From NCBI RefSeq assembly GCF_014644295.1, contig NZ_BMKK01000004.1, positions 1 through 64,000 on the forward strand: a DNA stretch of 64,000 nt, written 5' to 3'. The DNA is from Emticicia aquatilis. Its GTDB lineage: Bacteria > Bacteroidota > Bacteroidia > Cytophagales > Spirosomataceae. Of this stretch, positions 27,490 to 37,303 are shown piece after piece. Position numbers and translations under genes: made by a program. The first letter of the stretch is position 1; the number at the start of each line of letters is the position of its first letter. The notes beneath the pieces are model-generated. The model was not told where the DNA came from. It ran no database searches and was given only the letters and a program-made list of their open reading frames with translations.

Positions 27490-28104
27490 TTATTCATTGG
27501 TAACCAAAATCTCTTCGGCTTCGTACTCAGAAATGATTGGAACTTCCTCTTTTATCAACATTTTGGGTAAAATCAGATAGTCAGCCAATAAGTCTCCATC
27601 TTTGGTTCTGCGATAAAAACTCTTTGCACGGGTTATCCAACCTCGATATTTTTTAGCATTCGCTCGACTATTATAATAATGTAGTCGATAATTAACGAAT
27701 GGATTGATAATTTCCTCGGGAAATTTAAAGCTGTTTGCTTTTTTAATATCACTAATAGACAAGTAACCGTCTTGTTTAACTCCAATAACAGCCTCGAAGG
27801 CTTTTATATTGACACACTCTTTACCAACACCTGCATTGATGATTTGGTCTATGAGTACTTCTGCCACGCCTTGACTTTTAAACATCGAAGCATGGTATTT
27901 ATCCCAGTAATGTGTTTTATAAATCGAATATGCTTCGTTTTTTGAAAATGATTTGTCTCCCCAAATTGGCTGGTGAATTCCGTAGCCAAGGCCTTCAAAC
28001 TTGATTAGTTTCGGGAAGTATTTATCGAATGATGCAGCAGATAAAAAATGAAAAGAAAAGATTAAAAGAAGTGTTGTGAATAATTTACTTTTTTGAATAA
28101 TCAT
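27490..28104 (-). CDS. Secreted GH108-like lysozyme/peptidoglycan hydrolase (paralogue 2)
   Basis: This 204-aa protein is clearly related to the gene at 26638: SFDKYFPKLIKFEGLGYGIH, PIWGDKSFSKNEA, VLIDQIINAGVGKE, VNIKAFEAVIGVKQDG, INPFVNYRLHYYNSR. It has a cleavable signal (LLLIFSFHFLSAAS). The candidate catalytic Glu in KFEG is conserved. The C-terminus is acidic and differs from paralogue 1. A tandem duplication explains the pair. The two genes are separated by 249 bp, so paralogue 1 may have its own promoter. Confidence 0.75.
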   Translation of the reverse strand: MIIQKSKLFTTLLLIFSFHFLSAASFDKYFPKLIKFEGLGYGIHQPIWGDKSFSKNEAYSIYKTHYWDKYHASMFKSQGVAEVLIDQIINAGVGKECVNIKAFEAVIGVKQDGYLSISDIKKANSFKFPEEIINPFVNYRLHYYNSRANAKKYRGWITRAKSFYRRTKDGDLLADYLILPKMLIKEEVPIISEYEAEEILVTNE

Positions 28105-28421
28105 AACTGATTTTGATGGTGAAGCACAAAAATAATCATAAATTACTGATTATCAACAATTTAGTATCAAAACACACCAAATCTCTTCTAATAGTTATAT
28201 TAATTCTTCTACAAGTAAAATTTGGTAATCTAAAAAATATACAATATTACTCTGCTTGCCTAATACCTTAATAGCCAATATATTGATGATACTTGGCCTA
28301 CATCTAACATGACATAACTTAGTAACTTATACCTAATTAAATCGTATTTATTGCACTATCCGTTGTATTTTTCCCATAATATTTGTTGTTAAAACAAGTA
28401 TTTTTTATCAATGAAAGAAAA

Positions 28422-28456
28422 TTTGGTTTAAATGTTGTTATGCCAAATATATTTGG
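28422..28456 (+). promoter_or_regulatory. Candidate gltB promoter overlapping a 14-bp palindrome
   Basis: TTTG (28422-28425), 22 nt, then TATATTTG (28448-28455), near the Bacteroidetes consensus. The -7 element lies within the perfect palindrome CCAAATATATTTGG (28443-28456), a possible operator. The remaining 28105-28611 gap (507 bp) shows nothing else I can name; it would leave a 5' leader of about 150 nt. Confidence 0.5.
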
Positions 28457-28611
28457 TATTATATTGCAATGTATTTATCATAAACCCACCTCATACTTCT
28501 TCGATTCAAAAGATTATATGGGTCAATGATTTTTACAAAAAATACAACAAAATCACTCTCGGAACTACGTTCCGTGTTGGTACAATTTCAAATCACTATT
28601 ATATTAGTACG

Positions 28612-31600
28612 ATGACTGAAACTGAACAAGTTACAGAGCAACAACAAGGCTTATATCGCTCAGAGTTTGAGCATGATGCTTGTGGAATTGGCTTTAGGGC
28701 TCATTTGAAAGGACGCAAGTCGCACGGAATTGTAGCCGATGCGATTAAAATGCTCGAACGCATGGACCACCGTGGTGCATGTGGTTGCGACCCTAATACT
28801 GGTGACGGTGCGGGTATTTTACTCCAAATACCTCACGAGTTTTTCTTAGATGAATGTAACAAACTCAACTTTCATCTGCCTGCTGTTGGTGAGTATGGTG
28901 TAGGTATGATTTTCTTCCCGATGGATAAAACCGAGCGTGAAGAATGCCGTGATATTCTAAACCGAAAAATTGAAAAGCTTGGTTTAGAACTACTCGGTTA
29001 TCGTGTCGTTGAAACTAAAGGTGATATTTTGGGCGAAGGTTCGGCTTCGGTTGAGCCAAATGTTGAGCAAGTGTTCATCAAACGCCCTGTTGATATTACA
29101 GAAGAAATTGATTTTGAACGTAAACTTTACATTCTCCGTCAATATGCCTCTCGTATCATACGTGAAGCTGTTGTTGGAGCTAAAGAACACTTCTATTTCT
29201 CTTCGCTATCGTGTAGAACAATCTCTTATAAAGGGCAATTGACTACCGAGCAGTTGAAATATTATTTCCCTGATTTGCATAACGAAGCCGTGACTTCTGC
29301 TTTTGCAGTAATTCACTCTCGTTTCTCTACAAATACATTCCCTTCTTGGAAATTGGCTCAACCATTCCGCTTTATTGCTCATAATGGTGAAATCAATACC
29401 GTAAAAGGAAACGTAAACTGGATTCGTGCTGGAGAAAAATCTTTCATCTCTGATTTCTTCACGAAAGAAGAAATGGATTTGCTCTTACCTATCTGCGATA
29501 TAGGTAATTCAGATTCAGCTCAACTTGATAACGTAATCGAATTATTATACTTGTCGGGTCGCTCATTGCCACACGTAATGATGATGCTCGTACCAGAGGC
29601 ATGGGATGGCAACGAAGCAATGGACCCAACCCGTAAAGCTTTCTACGAATACCACGCTGCTATTATGGAGCCTTGGGATGGCCCAGCTTCAATTTCATTT
29701 ACTGATGGCAAAATGGTAGGTGCAACTCTTGATAGAAATGGACTACGTCCATCTCGTTATTGGGTTCTGAACGATGATACTGTTATCATGGCATCGGAAG
29801 CGGGTGTACTCGACATCGACCAAGAGAAAGTTGTTTCAAAAGGTCGTTTACAGCCTGGTAAAATGTTTGTGGTTGATATGGAACAAGGCCGTATCATTCC
29901 TGACGAAGAAATCAAAGCCGATATTTGTTCACGTCAACCTTACCAAGAATGGTTAGATGAGAATAAAATCAAAACCGAAGAACTTCCAAAGTCGATTCGT
30001 CCTTACCAACAATATAGCGAAGATGCCTTATTGAAACGCCAAATTACGTTTGGCTTTACATCAGAAGACCTTCGTATGATTTTGGCACAAATGGCTCAAA
30101 CTGGTATGGAAGCCATCGGTTCAATGGGTGTAGATACGCCGTTGGCAATTCTTTCTGACCAAAGTCAACATTTGTCATATTATTTCAAGCAATTATTTGC
30201 CCAAGTAACTAACCCACCAATCGACTCGATTCGTGAGCGTTCAATCATGTCATTGATTTCATTTGTTGGAGCCAATGAAAATATCTTGAAAGAATCGCCA
30301 GCTCACTGTCGTTTAGTTCAGCTTGACCAGCCGGTTTTGACAATCGAAGAGTTTGACAAACTTCGTTTTGTTGATTACAAAGGTTTCCAAGCAAAAACAA
30401 TCAATACTTACTTTAATTCTAAAGCTGGTGATATTGGCAAAGCCTTAGAATTTGGTTTAGAGCGTATCTGCCGTTATGCAGAAGACGCTATCGAAGATGG
30501 TTTTGAAATTTTGATTCTATCTGACCGTGCGATTGATTCAGACCACGCCCCTATTCCATCGCTTTTAGCAACGGCAGCTATTCACCACCACCTCATCAGA
30601 AAGGGAATTCGTGGAAAAGCAGGTATTTTGGTAGAAGCAGGTGATATTTGGGAAACTCACCACGTAGCTACTCTTATCGGCTACGGAGCTTCGGGTATAT
30701 GCCCATATATGGCATTCGAGACGCTTTCTTGGATGAACAAAAAAGGCTTAATCGAAGGAGAATTTGATGATTATACTCTGAATAAGAACTACATCAAGGC
30801 AGTTGATAAAGAATTGTTGAAGATTTTCTCTAAAATGGGTATCTCAACCCTTCAATCATACCAAGGTGCTCAAATCTTTGAGTGTATCGGTCTGAACAAG
30901 CCTGTTATTGATAAATATTTTACTGGAACAATCTCACGTATCGGTGGAATGGGCTTGGCAGAAATTGCTAAAGAAGCAAATATACGCCACAAAGTAGCAT
31001 TCCCAGATGTTCCACAAGAATCAGTAAAACGCTTAGAGGTTGGTGGAGTGTATCAGTGGAAACAACGTGGCGAGCGTCACATGTTCAACCCACAATCAAT
31101 TCACTTATTACAACAATCTGGACGTGTTGGTGAAAAAGATTTAGAAAAAGGCTATCAAATCTTTAAACAATATTCAAAATTAATCAACGACCAAACCAAA
31201 GATGCACTTACACTTCGTGGTTTACTCCGATTCAAAAAAGGAAATTCAATTCCTTTGGAAGAAGTAGAACCAGTTGAAAGCATTTTCAAGCGTTTTGCAA
31301 CGGGTGCGATGTCGTTTGGTTCGATTTCTTGGGAAGCACACACAACCTTAGCTATTGCGATGAACCGTATCGGTGGTCGCTCTAACTCGGGTGAAGGTGG
31401 CGAAGATGAAATCCGTTATGAATTAGATAAAAACGGCGATAACCTAAGTTCATCAATCAAACAAGTAGCTTCTGGGCGTTTCGGTGTGACAAGTCACTAC
31501 CTAACCAATGCCAAAGAACTACAAATCAAGATGGCACAAGGAGCTAAGCCAGGTGAAGGTGGACAACTTCCTGGTCATAAAGTTGATGAGTGGATTGGTC

Positions 31601-33183
31601 GTGTGCGTCATAGTACCCCAGGTGTTGGTCTAATTTCCCCACCTCCTCACCACGATATTTATTCGATTGAAGATTTAGCACAATTGATTTATGATTTGAA
31701 AAACTCAAATCGTGATGCAAGAATCTCTGTTAAATTAGTATCTGAAGCTGGTGTTGGTACAGTAGCAGCAGGTGTTGCCAAAGCACACGCTGATGTGGTT
31801 TTGATTGCAGGACACGATGGTGGTACAGGAGCTTCTCCTCTATCTTCAATCCGCCACGCAGGTTTACCTTGGGAGTTAGGTTTGGCCGAAGCTCACCAAA
31901 CTTTGGTTAAAAACAAATTGCGTGGTAGAATTACCGTACAAGCTGATGGTCAGCTTCGTACAGGTCGTGATATTGCGATTGCAGCTCTTTTGGGTGCAGA
32001 AGAATTTGGGGTTGCTACTGCAGCTTTAGTAGCGGTTGGTTGTATCATGATGCGTAAGTGTCACCTGAATACTTGTCCAGTTGGTGTTGCTACTCAAAAC
32101 AAAGAACTTCGTGCGATGTTCAGCGGTAAGCCAGAACACGTAGTGAATATGTTTACTTACTTAGCTATGGAGCTTCGTGAAATCATGGCTGAGTTAGGTT
32201 TCCGTACAGTAAACGAAATGGTTGGTCAATCGCAATTCCTCGAAAAACGTGATGACATCAATCACTGGAAATATAAGAAAATTGACCTTTCAGGAATCTT
32301 GTTTAAAGAGCCAACAACATTGGATGTTGCTCAATACAAGCAAGAAGAGCAAGACCACGGTATTTCACAAGTGCTTGACTGGAAAATGATGGCTGATGCT
32401 CAACCAGCATTAGAAAGTAAAAAAGAAGTTGAAGCCGAATACGTGGTGAATAACTTAAACCGCTCGATTGGTGCAATGACTTCCAACGAAATCTCGAAAG
32501 TTTATGCAGGAGAAGGCCTACCTTATGGCACAATCCACTATAAATATAGAGGTACAGCTGGACAATCATTTGGTGCATTCTCGACAAAAGGTTTGAAACT
32601 CGAACTCGAGGGCGACTCAAATGACTACTTCGGAAAAGGTCTTTGTGGTGCAGAATTAGTTGTGTATCCCGATAGAAAAGCTACTTTCAAAGCCGAAGAA
32701 AATATGATTATCGGAAACGTGGCATTCTATGGTGCAACATCGGGTGAAGCATATATCAGAGGTATGGCTGGAGAGCGTTTCTGCGTAAGAAACTCAGGTG
32801 CTAAAGTTGTAGTTGAAGGTATTGGTGACCACGGTTTAGAGTACATGACTGGTGGTTTGGCGATTATCTTGGGCGAAACTGGTCGCAACTTCGCAGCGGG
32901 TATGAGTGGTGGTATCGCTTTTGTGTATAATCCAAACAAAACATTTGAAGCAAAATGCAACAAAGAAATGGTTGGTTTAGAAACAGTTGATGTCGAAGAT
33001 GCCGAAATGCTGAAATCTTTCATCGAAAAACACTTGAAAGAAACTAAGAGTGAAGTAGCAGCGAGAATTCTTGCTAATTTCGAAAATGAAATTCCAAATT
33101 TCGTAAAAGTATTCCCTACGGATTACAAACGAGTTTTAATGGAAAGAAAGAAAAAAGCAGCAGCTGAGAAAGTATTGGCGTAA
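28612..33183 (+). CDS. gltB: Glutamate synthase (GOGAT) large subunit
   Basis: GltB transfers the glutamine amide to 2-oxoglutarate, making two glutamates. With ATG at 28612 the product has 1523 aa, the family length. An earlier in-frame ATG at 28432 lies upstream of the probable transcription start and would add 60 unrelated residues. C24 (HDACGIGF) is the Ntn nucleophile exposed after removal of a 23-residue propeptide. The glutaminase domain is followed by the central and FMN-binding synthase domains. Cys residues in CIMMRKCHLNTCPVG (about 1143-1157) bind the [3Fe-4S] cluster. The C-terminal GXGXG beta-helix ends the protein. gltD follows 119 bp downstream. Confidence 0.97.
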   Translation: MTETEQVTEQQQGLYRSEFEHDACGIGFRAHLKGRKSHGIVADAIKMLERMDHRGACGCDPNTGDGAGILLQIPHEFFLDECNKLNFHLPAVGEYGVGMIFFPMDKTEREECRDILNRKIEKLGLELLGYRVVETKGDILGEGSASVEPNVEQVFIKRPVDITEEIDFERKLYILRQYASRIIREAVVGAKEHFYFSSLSCRTISYKGQLTTEQLKYYFPDLHNEAVTSAFAVIHSRFSTNTFPSWKLAQPFRFIAHNGEINTVKGNVNWIRAGEKSFISDFFTKEEMDLLLPICDIGNSDSAQLDNVIELLYLSGRSLPHVMMMLVPEAWDGNEAMDPTRKAFYEYHAAIMEPWDGPASISFTDGKMVGATLDRNGLRPSRYWVLNDDTVIMASEAGVLDIDQEKVVSKGRLQPGKMFVVDMEQGRIIPDEEIKADICSRQPYQEWLDENKIKTEELPKSIRPYQQYSEDALLKRQITFGFTSEDLRMILAQMAQTGMEAIGSMGVDTPLAILSDQSQHLSYYFKQLFAQVTNPPIDSIRERSIMSLISFVGANENILKESPAHCRLVQLDQPVLTIEEFDKLRFVDYKGFQAKTINTYFNSKAGDIGKALEFGLERICRYAEDAIEDGFEILILSDRAIDSDHAPIPSLLATAAIHHHLIRKGIRGKAGILVEAGDIWETHHVATLIGYGASGICPYMAFETLSWMNKKGLIEGEFDDYTLNKNYIKAVDKELLKIFSKMGISTLQSYQGAQIFECIGLNKPVIDKYFTGTISRIGGMGLAEIAKEANIRHKVAFPDVPQESVKRLEVGGVYQWKQRGERHMFNPQSIHLLQQSGRVGEKDLEKGYQIFKQYSKLINDQTKDALTLRGLLRFKKGNSIPLEEVEPVESIFKRFATGAMSFGSISWEAHTTLAIAMNRIGGRSNSGEGGEDEIRYELDKNGDNLSSSIKQVASGRFGVTSHYLTNAKELQIKMAQGAKPGEGGQLPGHKVDEWIGRVRHSTPGVGLISPPPHHDIYSIEDLAQLIYDLKNSNRDARISVKLVSEAGVGTVAAGVAKAHADVVLIAGHDGGTGASPLSSIRHAGLPWELGLAEAHQTLVKNKLRGRITVQADGQLRTGRDIAIAALLGAEEFGVATAALVAVGCIMMRKCHLNTCPVGVATQNKELRAMFSGKPEHVVNMFTYLAMELREIMAELGFRTVNEMVGQSQFLEKRDDINHWKYKKIDLSGILFKEPTTLDVAQYKQEEQDHGISQVLDWKMMADAQPALESKKEVEAEYVVNNLNRSIGAMTSNEISKVYAGEGLPYGTIHYKYRGTAGQSFGAFSTKGLKLELEGDSNDYFGKGLCGAELVVYPDRKATFKAEENMIIGNVAFYGATSGEAYIRGMAGERFCVRNSGAKVVVEGIGDHGLEYMTGGLAIILGETGRNFAAGMSGGIAFVYNPNKTFEAKCNKEMVGLETVDVEDAEMLKSFIEKHLKETKSEVAARILANFENEIPNFVKVFPTDYKRVLMERKKKAAAEKVLA

Positions 33184-33302
33184 GCTCATTTCCAGCGATT
33201 GTGTATCAATTTAATTAATAACAGAGCATTTAGTATTAGATTGTTGGCGAAACAACCATCGCCAATAATCGACCAACTATATAACAAAATCACTATAAAA
33301 CA

Positions 33303-34808
33303 ATGGGAAAACCTACTGGTTTCTTAGAATTTCAAAGAGAATTGGCAGCTAAACGTAACGTTGAAGAGCGTCGTTTAGACTATAATGAAGTTGAAATGCC
33401 TGTCGATGAAGATAATACTCGTAAGCAGGCTGCTCGTTGTATGGACTGTGGCGTTCCGTTTTGCCATAACGGTTGCCCGCTTGGTAACATCATTCCAGAA
33501 TTTAATGATGCCGTTTGGGAAGAAAACTGGGAGTATGCTTACCAAATTTTAAGTTCGACAAATAATTTCCCTGAATTTACAGGACGTATTTGTCCAGCTC
33601 CTTGCGAAGCATCATGTGTTTTAGGTATCAATAAGCCACCGGTGGCTATCGAATACATCGAAAAATCAATTATCGAACGTGCTTACGCTAACGGCTGGGT
33701 AAAACCTAACATTCCGAAGAAACGAACTGGCAAGAAAGTAGCGGTAGTTGGTTCTGGCCCTGCGGGTTTAGCGGCTGCTTCGCAATTGAACAAAGCTGGT
33801 CACTTAGTGACAGTGTTTGAGCGTGCCGACGAAATTGGTGGCTTAGTGCGTTACGGTATTCCTGATTTTAAACTCGATAAATCGGTTGTTCGCCGTCGTG
33901 TTGATGTAATGAAAGAAGAAGGAATCACTTTTATTACCAATGCAAACGTGGGCTTTAATGTTAAATCAAGTGATTTAGTAAGAGATTTTGATGCAATTGT
34001 ACTTTCGGGTGGTTCGACTGTTCCACGTATGATTGAAATTAAAGGAAAAGAATTGAAAGGCATTTATCCTGCAATGGAATTCTTGAGCCAACAAAACAAA
34101 CGTGTTGCTGGTATAGAGCGTATCAACGACCACCGTGGTGAAGCCTATCAAAATGGAGAAATTTTTGCAACTGGTAAAAACGTTGTAGTAATTGGTGGAG
34201 GTGATACAGGTTCTGACTGCGTTGGAACATCTAACCGCCATAAAGCAAAAACTATTACGCAGGTTGAAGTGATGCCTGAACCAGAAATCGACGATAAAAA
34301 ACAGCCATTCTATCAAGTGCGTGCCGAGGCAACTCCTTGGCCAAATTGGCCTTTGACAAAACGCACATCAACTTCTCACGAAGAGGGTTGTGAGCGTTTA
34401 TTCAGTATCAATGTAAAAGAATTTATCGGAGATGAAAACGGTAATTTGAAAGGAATTTTGATTTCGGAATCGGCTATGTTCAACGGAACAAAAGTTGAAA
34501 TGAACGAGCGTGAAATTCCTTGTGAGTTAGCTTTGATTGCGGCTGGTTTCTTGAATCCTCAACAAGATTTATTGAATCAATTAGAAATTGAAGTTGATGA
34601 GCGTAAGAATGTAAAAGCTCCAAATTATCAGACATCAAATCCAAAGATTTTTGCAGCTGGCGATATGCGTCGTGGACAATCATTGGTTGTTTGGGCTATC
34701 TCTGAAGGACGTGAGTGTGCAAGAAAAGTTGACGAGTATTTGATGGGTGAAACGCTATTGGAAGCAAAATCTGTTTCTATGATTTCTCCAGCTTATGCCG
34801 AGGCATAA
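33303..34808 (+). CDS. gltD: Glutamate synthase small subunit (NADPH, FAD and Fe-S)
   Basis: GltD passes electrons from NADPH through FAD and two [4Fe-4S] clusters to GltB. The 501-aa protein has N-terminal Cys clusters CMDCGVPFCHNGCPLG and CPAPCEASC. The FAD-binding motif is GSGPAGLAAASQLNKAG with ERADEIGGLVRYGIP, and the NADPH motif is VVIGGGDTGSDCVGT. It is co-oriented with gltB and closed by a strong terminator, so gltBD form one unit. Confidence 0.96.
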   Translation: MGKPTGFLEFQRELAAKRNVEERRLDYNEVEMPVDEDNTRKQAARCMDCGVPFCHNGCPLGNIIPEFNDAVWEENWEYAYQILSSTNNFPEFTGRICPAPCEASCVLGINKPPVAIEYIEKSIIERAYANGWVKPNIPKKRTGKKVAVVGSGPAGLAAASQLNKAGHLVTVFERADEIGGLVRYGIPDFKLDKSVVRRRVDVMKEEGITFITNANVGFNVKSSDLVRDFDAIVLSGGSTVPRMIEIKGKELKGIYPAMEFLSQQNKRVAGIERINDHRGEAYQNGEIFATGKNVVVIGGGDTGSDCVGTSNRHKAKTITQVEVMPEPEIDDKKQPFYQVRAEATPWPNWPLTKRTSTSHEEGCERLFSINVKEFIGDENGNLKGILISESAMFNGTKVEMNEREIPCELALIAAGFLNPQQDLLNQLEIEVDERKNVKAPNYQTSNPKIFAAGDMRRGQSLVVWAISEGRECARKVDEYLMGETLLEAKSVSMISPAYAEA

Positions 34809-34830
34809 AAGCTTTAAAATAAAGTTATCA

Positions 34831-34865
34831 AACGCCATTCTTATAGCAAGAATGGCGTTTTTGTT
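34831..34865 (+). terminator. Terminator of gltBD
   Basis: AACGCCATTCTT (34831-34842) pairs perfectly with AAGAATGGCGTT (34848-34859) around a 5-nt loop, followed by a T run. Confidence 0.9.
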
Positions 34866-34894
34866 TATATATCTTTTAAAATTGTTTATCTTTG
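34860..34894 (+). promoter_or_regulatory. Candidate promoter of the serine hydrolase/YdjC gene
   Basis: TATCTTTG (34887-34894) matches TAnnTTTG. A TTTG at 34860-34863 lies 23 nt upstream, slightly farther than usual, and overlaps the T run of the preceding terminator. The ATG is 37 nt downstream. Confidence 0.5.
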
Positions 34895-34931
34895 AAACAC
34901 TTGAAATAAAACTATTCTCCCTAAAATAACA

Positions 34932-37265
34932 ATGAAAAAAATCTTAATTTTATTCTTTTTGAGCTATCAAATATCTGCTCAAAAAGTCACTTCATTACCT
35001 CGTAGCACACCCGAAGCGGAAGGCGTTTCTTCCGAAGGAATCATTAATTTCTTAGATGCTGCCAACAAAAGCAAACACGAATTTCATAGTTTTATGCTCG
35101 TCAGGCACGGAAAAGTAGTGGCTGAAAGTTGGTGGAATCCATATCGTAGCGACTTGAAACATACCATGTATTCGGTAAGTAAGAGTTTTACAGCTACGGC
35201 CATCGGTTTTGCGGTTGCTGAAAAAAAACTTACGGTTGAAGATAAAGTGATTTCATTTTTCCCCGAAGACGTTCCTGTAAATATCAGTCCTTATCTTTCG
35301 GAGTTGAAAGTGAAAGATTTGCTAACGATGAGCGTTGGCCACGCCAAAGAAAACTTTGGCATGATAACATCAGATAATTGGGTAAGAGAGTTTTTGAATA
35401 CACCAATAAAAAACCAACCTGGTACTAAGTTTCTGTATAATTCACCTGCAACTTATATGCTTTCAGCAATTGTGCAGAAAGTAACAGGGCAAAAAGTGAT
35501 TGACTATTTACAACCAAGGCTTTTTACACCTCTCGGTATTGAAGGTATTGATTGGGAAGTTGACCCTAAAAACATTAATACAGGAGGTTGGGGACTCAGA
35601 GTTAAGACCGAAGATATGGCAAAATTCGGACAATTATTTCTACAAAAAGGAAATTGGAAAGGGAAACAAATCTTGCCTGCTTCATGGGTTGAAGAAGCTA
35701 CAAGTATGAAAATCATGCAAAATCCTGATGCAACCCAAGCCCAAAGAGACTCAAGTGATTGGCTACAAGGCTATTGTTATCAGATGTGGCGATGTAGAAA
35801 CAATGGTTTCCGTGCTGATGGTGCTAACGGACAATATATTATAGTTCTGCCCGAAAAAGACGCTGTTATCATCACTACTGCCGAGGCTCCCGATATGCAA
35901 TCTGAAATCAATTTGATTTGGAAATATATTCTTCCTGCACTAAACGATAAGAAACTTTCTGCAAACCCTAAAAAACTGACAGAATTAAAGCAAAAAATTG
36001 TCTCTTTAGCTCTACCCATTGGCAGTAAAGAAAATTCATCGATGCTTGAAAGTGGTATTTCAGGGAAAACTTATGGAATTATTTCTAAATCAAAAGCTCT
36101 TGAGAGCGTAGGATTTGAGTTTAAAAATGAAACTTTGAATTTGTCAATAAAAACTGACTCTGTCACGCATACCATTCCATTTGGTTTGGGTAAATGGATA
36201 AATAGCGAAACGACAAAGTTTGGACCTTATTTGGTTGCCATTGCTAAATCAAATAGAGTTGGTCTTTCGCCATTCAAAGTTGCAGGAAGTTATGCTTGGA
36301 AAGACAGTAAGACTTTAGAACTGACACTCCGTTACATTGAGAGTCCACATACTGAAACAATTGTTTTCAATTTTGATGGAGATAAAATATCGGTTGATTT
36401 TGTAAGTATCTTCAATAAAAATCAAAAAAGAGAGGTTTTTAAAGGCGTAGAAAGTAAACAATCGGCCAATTCGCCTCAACTTATCATTCGAGGAGACGAT
36501 ATGGGTTATTCTCATTCGGGCAATGAAGCATTAATTAAGTGTTATAAAGAAGGAATTCAGACCTCAATCGAGGTAATTGTACCGTCTCCGTGGTTTCCAG
36601 AAGCAGTAAAAATGCTGACTGAAAATCCAAAAACCGATGTTGGACTTCACTTTGCTATTACAAGTGAATGGGATAACATAAAATGGCGACCACTCACCGA
36701 CTGTCCAAGTATCAGAAATGCCGATGGATATTTCTACCCGATGTTGTTTCATAATAATAACTATCCAAACCAAGCTATTATGGATAATGCTTGGAAAATA
36801 GAGGATATCGAAAAAGAACTTCGAGCTCAAATAAAAATGGCATTGAAATATATTCCACGTTTGAGTCATATTTCTGGACACATGGGTAGTACGGGTTTTA
36901 CTCCCGAAGTAAAGAAAATGGCAAAAAAAGTTGCTAAAGAATTTAACCTAAAAATGGTTGACGTTGAATCAGTGAAAGATTTTGGAATCAACTATATTGG
37001 TTTTGATTTTAAAAATAAATCAACTGAAGAACGAATCAATGGTTTTATTGCAATGCTTGATAAGCTGGAAGAAGGCAAAAAGTATGTGTTTGTAGAACAC
37101 CCTGGACTTGATAATGATGAACTAAAAGCCATTTATCACATTGGTTATGAAGACGTTGCACAAGGTCGACAAGATGTAACCAATATTTTTACGAGCGAAA
37201 AAGTTAAAGAAGCTATTATCAAAAAAGGAATAAAACTGGTAAGTTATCAAGATGTTTTGAAGTAA
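34932..37265 (+). CDS. Secreted serine hydrolase (class C beta-lactamase fold) fused to a YdjC-like carbohydrate deacetylase
   Basis: The 777-aa protein has a signal peptide (MKKILILFFLSYQISAQ). The first half is a serine beta-lactamase/penicillin-binding-like domain with SVSK at 81-84 (SxxK). YNS in KFLYNSPATYML stands where YxN is usual. A beta-barrel-like linker (about 365-505) follows. From about residue 515 a YdjC/ChbG-type domain begins: RGDDMGYSHSGNEAL, then VGLHFAIT and HISGHMGSTG, providing the Asp and His metal ligands expected in this deacetylase family. The frame is unbroken across the join. It probably acts on peptidoglycan- or chitooligosaccharide-like substrates in the periplasm; that is inference. 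Confidence 0.85.
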   Translation: MKKILILFFLSYQISAQKVTSLPRSTPEAEGVSSEGIINFLDAANKSKHEFHSFMLVRHGKVVAESWWNPYRSDLKHTMYSVSKSFTATAIGFAVAEKKLTVEDKVISFFPEDVPVNISPYLSELKVKDLLTMSVGHAKENFGMITSDNWVREFLNTPIKNQPGTKFLYNSPATYMLSAIVQKVTGQKVIDYLQPRLFTPLGIEGIDWEVDPKNINTGGWGLRVKTEDMAKFGQLFLQKGNWKGKQILPASWVEEATSMKIMQNPDATQAQRDSSDWLQGYCYQMWRCRNNGFRADGANGQYIIVLPEKDAVIITTAEAPDMQSEINLIWKYILPALNDKKLSANPKKLTELKQKIVSLALPIGSKENSSMLESGISGKTYGIISKSKALESVGFEFKNETLNLSIKTDSVTHTIPFGLGKWINSETTKFGPYLVAIAKSNRVGLSPFKVAGSYAWKDSKTLELTLRYIESPHTETIVFNFDGDKISVDFVSIFNKNQKREVFKGVESKQSANSPQLIIRGDDMGYSHSGNEALIKCYKEGIQTSIEVIVPSPWFPEAVKMLTENPKTDVGLHFAITSEWDNIKWRPLTDCPSIRNADGYFYPMLFHNNNYPNQAIMDNAWKIEDIEKELRAQIKMALKYIPRLSHISGHMGSTGFTPEVKKMAKKVAKEFNLKMVDVESVKDFGINYIGFDFKNKSTEERINGFIAMLDKLEEGKKYVFVEHPGLDNDELKAIYHIGYEDVAQGRQDVTNIFTSEKVKEAIIKKGIKLVSYQDVLK

Positions 37266-37269
37266 AATA

Positions 37270-37302
37270 AAAAGCCCCCTTTTCAATGAAAAGGGGGCTT
37301 TT
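37270..37302. terminator. Bidirectional terminator
   Basis: AAAAGCCCCCTTTTC (37270-37284) and GAAAAGGGGGCTTTT (37288-37302) form a perfect 15-bp stem with a 3-nt loop. It sits between convergent genes, the + strand hydrolase and the - strand kinase-like gene, and can serve both. Confidence 0.9.
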
Positions 37303-37303
37303 G

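Noticed and set aside
28432-28611. ATG at 28432 as start of gltB
   Set aside because: It would add 60 residues before the short propeptide of the Ntn nucleophile and lies at or before the predicted promoter -7 element.
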